DNA from: Pestalotiopsis fici W106-1
Taxonomy: Eukaryota > Ascomycota > Sordariomycetes > Amphisphaeriales > Sporocadaceae
Assembly (NCBI RefSeq): GCF_000516985.1
Contig: NW_006917098.1
Location: 434,001-498,000, forward strand
Direction of reading: 5' to 3'
DNA length: 64,000 nucleotides
Shown here: positions 58,230 through 64,000 of the stretch, piece after piece
Layout of the letters: every line of letters starts with the position of its first letter
Numbering within the stretch: position 1 is the stretch's first letter
Notes under the pieces: generated by a model
Told to the model about the DNA's origin: nothing
Databases searched by the model: none
The model's input: the letters and a program-made list of their open reading frames with translations, nothing else
Made by a program: the position numbers and the translations under genes

Positions 58230-61200
58230 CCTAAATAGGTCACGATAAAATCTGCGCATAGGAAATAGCTTCCTTTTATTTAAGCTAATTTATAAATTAT
58301 ATTTAGCTATAATTGCGTAATTATACGTATTTAGTAAGCTTATTATATATAAACTAATTTCGTTTTTATAATTTTATATAAATTAATAGGGTATTTATAA
58401 AAATTTTAATATTATTTCTTATCCTTAATAGCGTAATATCCGAAAATTTTAATAAATATAAAATCGCTTTAAAAAAAATTTTTTTTAATAACCCTTCGCT
58501 TTTTTTTTTAATATACGATATTATAAAAAATTCCGACCCCGAAAATACGGTTTAAGCCTTTTATAATAGCGCTTTTAATTATTATAAAACCGCTAAATAG
58601 CCCTTTTAAAACGGAAAAATAAAACCCCTTAAGCTTTTTTTTTTATTATAACGAAAATAATAATAATAAAAGATTATTACCTATTAAATAATAAATAATT
58701 TATTTATTTTAATTTTATAATAGCTTTTTTAAAAAATAAACGCTTTTACGTAGCATAATAATTTATTAGCATTAATTCTAAATAGCTTAAATAAAAAACG
58801 TTCCTTAAAAAAATCAAAAACTAATTTATCGATAAAAAAGCTAAATAAATCGCGGGTAATCGCCTAATTTAAATAAAATAAAAAGAAAATTAAAAATTTT
58901 TCGATTTCTTAAACGATTTTAAATATTAATTTAATTTTAATAAAAAATTAAATTAAATAAACGTAATTAAAATTATTATTTTTAATTCCGTTATTAATTA
59001 AAGCTTAAAAAACCGCTTAATTATTTTCGATTTATTTAACGATAATTACGATTAATAATTAAATATAATTAAAAAAAAATAGCTAATTGCCTAAATACCT
59101 TATAAAAAAATAAACGTAAAAAAGCTAAAAATACAAAAATTTAGTTTTTAAAAAAAGCCGGAATTACCTCGTTTTATTTTACCTTTTTTCGGGAGATTTT
59201 ATAAAATCGAATAAACGCTAAAAGGGATATTATTATAAAAAGAATTAATAAATTCGATTTATAATAATTTATTATTACCGTTATTAATATTATAAGCGTA
59301 ATATAAATAGGCAAAAAGGCGTCAGGGAATAAATAAAAACCCTAAATTTTTTAGCGTAATAAATAAGAAATTTAATTTTTCCGAAAAAAAAACTATACTT
59401 TAAATATAAATAATTTAAATATTTTTATTAAAAATATATTATTTACGGCCTTTTTATTAATTTTAATCCCCGAATTAGCTACGCCGAGGTTATTTTAGAT
59501 TTCGAAAAAGATAAAAAACCGTCGGAAAATACTTAAATTTTAAAAAAAGTCGCTTTTAAAGCTTAAAAAAAAACCTATAATTATTGCTTTAAATATCCTA
59601 AATAATATATATATCACCTTTTTTTTAATAAATATATTCGTTAATAATCTATTTTATTATAACGCGTTTATCGATAATAGGTATTTTTATTATTTTGCCT
59701 TTAATGAATTTTTTATAATTAAAAAAAAAATTTAAGCGTACCTAAATCCGGAATAAAAAAACTCCGGCTTGCTAAAAACGATAAAAAACGTCGATATATT
59801 CGAAAAATCGCTATTTATTAGATAAATATCGACGGACGGAAAAAATAATAATAAGGTACGTCGTCCCTAATTTAGCTTATAATATTATATTAGGAAAACT
59901 TTAAATAAAAAGTAATAACGTAATATATTTATTTAGGAAAAAAGCATTTAAATTTAGCATTAAAAAATATAATTTCCTTATCCGTAAAAAAGGCTAATAT
60001 AAAAATAAAGCATTTAAATTAATAAAAAACAAAACTTAATACGTAAAAAATATATAAATAATTATAAATACTATTTATATAGCGGAAGTATATAAAACGC
60101 GTAAAAATTTTAAAAAAATAATTAGAATTATTTAAATTTTTGCCGTTATAATAATAAATATTAATTAAGCGCTAAAAATTAAGGGAAAAACGATTTTTTC
60201 CGAGGTAACCGATACGTTACTTTTTTAGCTTAAATATTACGCTTTTTTATTTATAAATAACGAATAAGCGGAGCTTTTATTTTATCGATTTAAAACAGAT
60301 TATGCGATTATTTTATTTAAAAATAAATAGGGCAAAATTCGCGAAATTTTATAAGGCCCTTTATATAATATATTTAAAAATAAATTGCTTATTTTTAAAA
60401 AAATATTTATTAATTATTTAAATAAAAATTAAATTAGGGCTAATAGTTTTCCCGGAGGAGTCCTTATATTTTTTATAAAAAAACCCGGAAAAAATTTTTA
60501 TTTTTGCGTAAATTACCGAGCTTTAAACGCTATTATAAAAAAAATCGCTATCCTTTTCCTTTTATTAGGGAAACCCTACGCTTTTTTTTAAAAGCTAAAT
60601 AATTTATTAAAGTTAATATTAAAGCCGCTTTTTATAAAATAAAAATTAAAAAATAAATAAATAAAAAACCGCTTTTTGCATTTATTTTAGCTTATTTAAA
60701 TAGCTAATAATATTTTTCGGATTAATAAGAGTTTTAGCTATTTTTTAAAAATTTATTAATATTATATTACGAAAATATTTAAATAATTTTTGCTTTATTT
60801 ATTTAAACAACGTTTTAATTTATTTTAACGGCAATTACGTAAATTATATATTAAAGGTAAATAAGATTTTTATTAAATTAAATAAAGCTAAGCTTCGCTT
60901 CGATTTTAAAAAATACGAATTCGCTATTATTTAAATTAAATATTTAAAATTTATTATTTATGCCGGAAAAAGAATTAAAATTAACCTTAAAAAAATAAAG
61001 GCTATTAAAAAATAAAAGGCTTTTATTAGCGTAAAAAAAATTTGCAATTTTATAGGCTTTGCGAATTTTTATAAAGAATTTATCCTTTAATTTAGCAATA
61101 TTATAGGATTTTTATTAGCTTTACTTAAAAAATTAGCACTTTAAAAATAAAAATTAGCTAAAAAAAATATAGCTTCGAAACTTTTAAAAAGCTTTTTATT

Positions 61201-63869
61201 ATTATATTTATTTTAGCGATATAAAATAAAAAGCGTAAAATAATAATCGAATGCGATTATTTTAGCTAGGTTTTAAAAAAAGCTTTTTTATAAATCGATA
61301 ATAAAAAAAAAATTACGTTTTATAGCCTTTTTTTTTTAAATAATTAAATTTAGCCGAAATTAATTACGAAATTTATAATAAAAAGCTATTTACGATCGTT
61401 TGCTATTTAAAAAAATAAAAAAATAAAAATAAAAAGCTTAGCTAAATTTTTTAAAATTTTTATAAATTATAAAAATTTATAATATTTTATTATTAAAAAA
61501 AATTTAATTAAAAAATAAACTCGATAATTTTTAATTTTATCCGAGTTTAATTTTTAATTATAATTCCGCGTAAAAAGGAAAAGCGGCAAATTTAATACTT
61601 TTAGCCGTTTAAAATAAAACCTTTTTAAAAGGGTCGATAACCCGAAATTAAAATTTCGCCGCTTATAACTCGTTAAAAACGAATAATTCCTATTTATTAC
61701 TATATTTTCCGAAAATGCCGAATATATTTAAATACTAATTTATATAATATTTTTATATTTTAAATTTATAAAACGAAAATTATTAAGCATAAAATAAAGC
61801 TATCGAATCCTTAAAAATAAAGATTTATTTTTTAAAATTAAGCTATAATTATTTTAAAATAAAGCTATAATATAAAATATTAATTTTATTAATTTATATT
61901 TTATAATATAATTAAAAACGCGTATATTTCCGCCCGGGTTATTTAAAAAAATATAATATTAAAATATTAATTACGGAATATAAATTAAATTTTAAAAACG
62001 CTTTTTTATTCCGAAAAAAATTGCTTATTTTAAATTAGGAATTTTTTTAAATTATATTTATATAAAAAATTTACGATTTATTTATTACCGGCTATTTAAA
62101 AAAGGATAATATTTTTGCGATAATATTAAGGTATTTTTATTAGCCGGGAATATTTAAAGCAATACGGAAATTTTATGCTAATTACGATATTTATAAGCGC
62201 TTTAAAATTTAGCGCGAAAAAAAAAAGCGGCTTTTTTGGCTTTTTTCCTTATATTAAACCGGTTTTATTCGGAATTTTTTATTGATTTTATAATAAAGCT
62301 TTTTACGAAAAAAAAAAACTTTTATTTTATAATAATAATCGTAAATTGCTTAGCAAAAATAATTATAGCAAAAAGTATAAATATTATAAAAGCGCCTAAT
62401 TACGCCCGGCGTTTTATTAATTATTATTAAAAGTTTTACGGTTTTTTTCGAGCTATTATTTTTAATAAAAAATCGAATTAAATAAGCGATTTTTAGGCTT
62501 ATTTATGCAAAATCGTAAATATTAAAAAAAGGTTATTTATAACCTTTTATTTAAAAATTAACAATTCGATTAAACGTATAAATTAAAAAATTTAATTATA
62601 TTTTAAAGCTTTTATTTCGTACGCTTAATATAATTGGCCCGAATTTTTTTCTTTTATTATATTTGCTATTAATAAATGTAATATTTCGATTAGCGCTAAT
62701 CCCTTTTTTTTAATTTATAAATATTACGCCGAATTTATAAAATAAATATTTCCGTTATAAAAGCTTTTATAAAAAATGAGTAAAAAGCAAGCTAAAAAAT
62801 TCGTAAACTAATAAAAAAAAAAGCTAAAACCTAGCTTAAGCTATAATAGCAGCTATATAATAAAAAATAAAAAATATAGCAAATAAAAATAAAAAGCTAT
62901 AAAAACGATTTAAAGCTAAAAATTTAGTATAGCTTAAGCTTAAAAACCTAAAAATATTATAAATATTTAAAAAGCTATTTTAAATTAATATAAAATATAA
63001 AATTAATAAAATTATTAGCTTATAAATAATTAAGCTAAACGTATTTAATAAAATTTAGCTACGATTTTATATAAATTTATTATAAAAAATAAGCGAAAAT
63101 CCCTTATCGTTATAAAAAAGCGAAAATTAATAACCGCTTTTAATATTCGATAAAAAAATTTTATAAAAAAAATAAATCGTTAAAAAAACTTTCCGTATAA
63201 AATAGTATTTTATAAAATAAAAATTCAAACGAAAATTATTAATAAAATAGCAAAATTATACAAAACCTACCTAATAAACCCGAACCGTATTTAATAATAT
63301 ATAAGCTTTAAATAATTTTAAAGCCCGATTCGGCGTAAATAATAAAATAAATAAATAAAAAAAGGCTAAAATAAGGCTTTTAATAAAAAAAAATAAAAAG
63401 CTATTATTAAAACAGCTAAAAGCAAATAATTAATAAAGGCTCGAAAAAAAAGGCTAGCTAAAAAAAAAACTTAAAAATTTAATTAATAAAATGCTTTCGC
63501 TTTTTATCGGAGTTTAAAATTAAATTTTTAATTTATTTATATTTTCCCGTTTTTATTTAAAGGAAATATTAGGAATTTTTTTATTTATTCGAAAAAAATA
63601 CCGGCTATACGCAATAGCCGGTTACGCGCTTTTCGATATTAAATTAATTAATTAAATACTTTTTAATAAAAGCTTTAATATCCTAAATATATCCGGATAG
63701 CGTTTTTTTCTTTATATTAAAAAAATAACGGCTTATTAATAATTATTAAGGATTTTACGTTTTAAGTTTTTTATTCGTAATAAAAAATATATTATAATTA
63801 AAAGAATTTCGGGTTTTATAATAAAAATTGCGGAAAAAAAGCGTTGCGTAAAGCAATTAGGGTATAAGC

Positions 63870-63937
63870 GGCTATTATAGCTTAGTGGTTAAAAAGGGAG
63901 TTTTTAAAAATCTAGGGTTTAATTCCCTAAAAAGCCC
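63870..63937 (+). pseudogene. Decayed tRNA gene or tRNA-derived element
   Basis: An internal Pol III promoter is recognisable. The A box TAGCTTAGTGG lies at 63878-63888. The B box GGTTTAATTCC lies within a perfect T-arm (TAGGG, loop TTTAATT, CCCTA; 63913-63929). The outer ends GGCTATT (63870-63876) and AAAAGCC (63930-63936) pair at six of seven positions to form an acceptor stem. The T-loop C56 position is T and the D-stem and anticodon arm are damaged, as expected from RIP. The original anticodon cannot be read. It lies 14 bases before the right LTR copy. Confidence 0.55.
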
Positions 63938-63950
63938 AAAAAAAAGGTAA

Positions 63951-64000
63951 TATTACGGGTGCACCCGATTTTCGGCACCGGATATATAATTAATCCGGTA
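63951..64000 (+). repeat. Right LTR, truncated by window end (direct terminal repeat, copy 2)
   Basis: This is a copy of the sequence at 58180-58229, offset by 5771 bp. It is preceded by a purine run (AAAAAAAAAGG, 63938-63948) in the place of a polypurine tract. The rest lies beyond the window. Confidence 0.72.

Larger units (their letters stand above)
58180..64000 (+). mobile_element. Ty3/Gypsy LTR retrotransposon, heavily RIP-mutated, right end outside window
   Basis: The base composition collapses to A/T-rich from about 58260. CpA and TpG are nearly absent, while TpA abounds and CpG survives. Decayed pol reads on the + strand in the normal order. Reverse transcriptase is at about 60470-61100 (VNYRALNA, IRETLR, later FIGFANFYK-like reading). 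The RNase H area follows. Integrase is at about 62060-62700 (open stretch 62236-62430: NRFYSEFFIDFI, KNFYFIIIIVNCLAKIII, APNYARRFINYY). Tryptophan codons have typically become stop codons, as RIP does. A direct terminal repeat starts at 58180 and again at 63951. All frames are closed, so the element is dead; it is described only as a relic. A gag region is presumed at 58.4-59.6 kb but not resolved. Confidence 0.88.

Noticed and set aside
62236..62430. The 64-codon open stretch as a functional small gene
   Set aside because: Its residues align in order with a Ty3/Gypsy integrase core whose flanks are closed by RIP-type stop codons; it is a surviving fragment of a dead element.

Overview
The window is genomic DNA from a filamentous ascomycete (Pezizomycotina). 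Genes are split by short GT-AG introns of roughly 48-190 nt with CTAAC/CTGAC-like branch sites. The gene content is typically fungal: an AflR/AflS-type regulator pair, a second Zn(II)2Cys6 factor, laccase-family multicopper oxidases, a questin-oxidase-like protein and a DUF6594-type protein. The last 5.8 kb is AT-saturated in the way repeat-induced point mutation (RIP) leaves repeats, which fits Sordariomycetes or a related class. The species cannot be told from the sequence. One 100-N assembly gap lies at 36071-36170.

Region 1 (1-27.1 kb) reads as the right part of an aromatic polyketide (anthraquinone-type) gene cluster. In order: a 3' fragment of an EthD-domain dehydratase, multicopper oxidase 1, an AvfA/NmrA-like reductase, a SnoaL-like protein, a class I methyltransferase, an AflS-like co-regulator, an AflR-like activator, a second related methyltransferase, a questin-oxidase-like ring-cleaving enzyme, multicopper oxidase 2, an FSP1/AIFM2-like flavoprotein, a second C6 zinc-cluster factor and a flavin-dependent halogenase. 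The combination of ring-cleaving oxidase, halogenase and laccase-type coupling enzyme is what makes chlorinated benzophenone, grisandiene or diphenyl-ether products in the geodin and pestheic acid pathways. The polyketide synthase is not in the window and is presumably to the left of base 1.

Region 2 (28.2-41.9 kb) has no obvious metabolic theme. A STAND-like protein without a visible P-loop is divergent from a large AAA+ ATPase. Next come the assembly gap inside a poly-A-bearing repeat, a DUF6594-type membrane protein, and an odd fusion of a truncated M16 (insulysin-like) peptidase with a retropepsin-like domain. Both catalytic sites of that fusion look lost.

Region 3 (41.9-56.0 kb) is the part I find most interesting. 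It holds an aspartyl-tRNA-synthetase-like protein with altered substrate motifs, a 2-oxoglutarate/Fe(II) dioxygenase, a membrane-anchored haem-oxygenase-like diiron oxidase, a large protein with a JmjC/cupin-like C-terminus, an MFS exporter and a cytochrome P450. This has the content of a biosynthetic cluster but no polyketide synthase, NRPS, terpene synthase or RiPP precursor that I can see. It may be a small amino-acid-derived cluster built around a synthetase-like enzyme.

Region 4 (56.0-64.0 kb) starts with a decayed cytochrome P450 3' end. This is cut by a Ty3/Gypsy LTR retrotransposon on the + strand (58180 to the window end) that has been mutated throughout by RIP. A decayed tRNA-like module sits just before its right terminal repeat.
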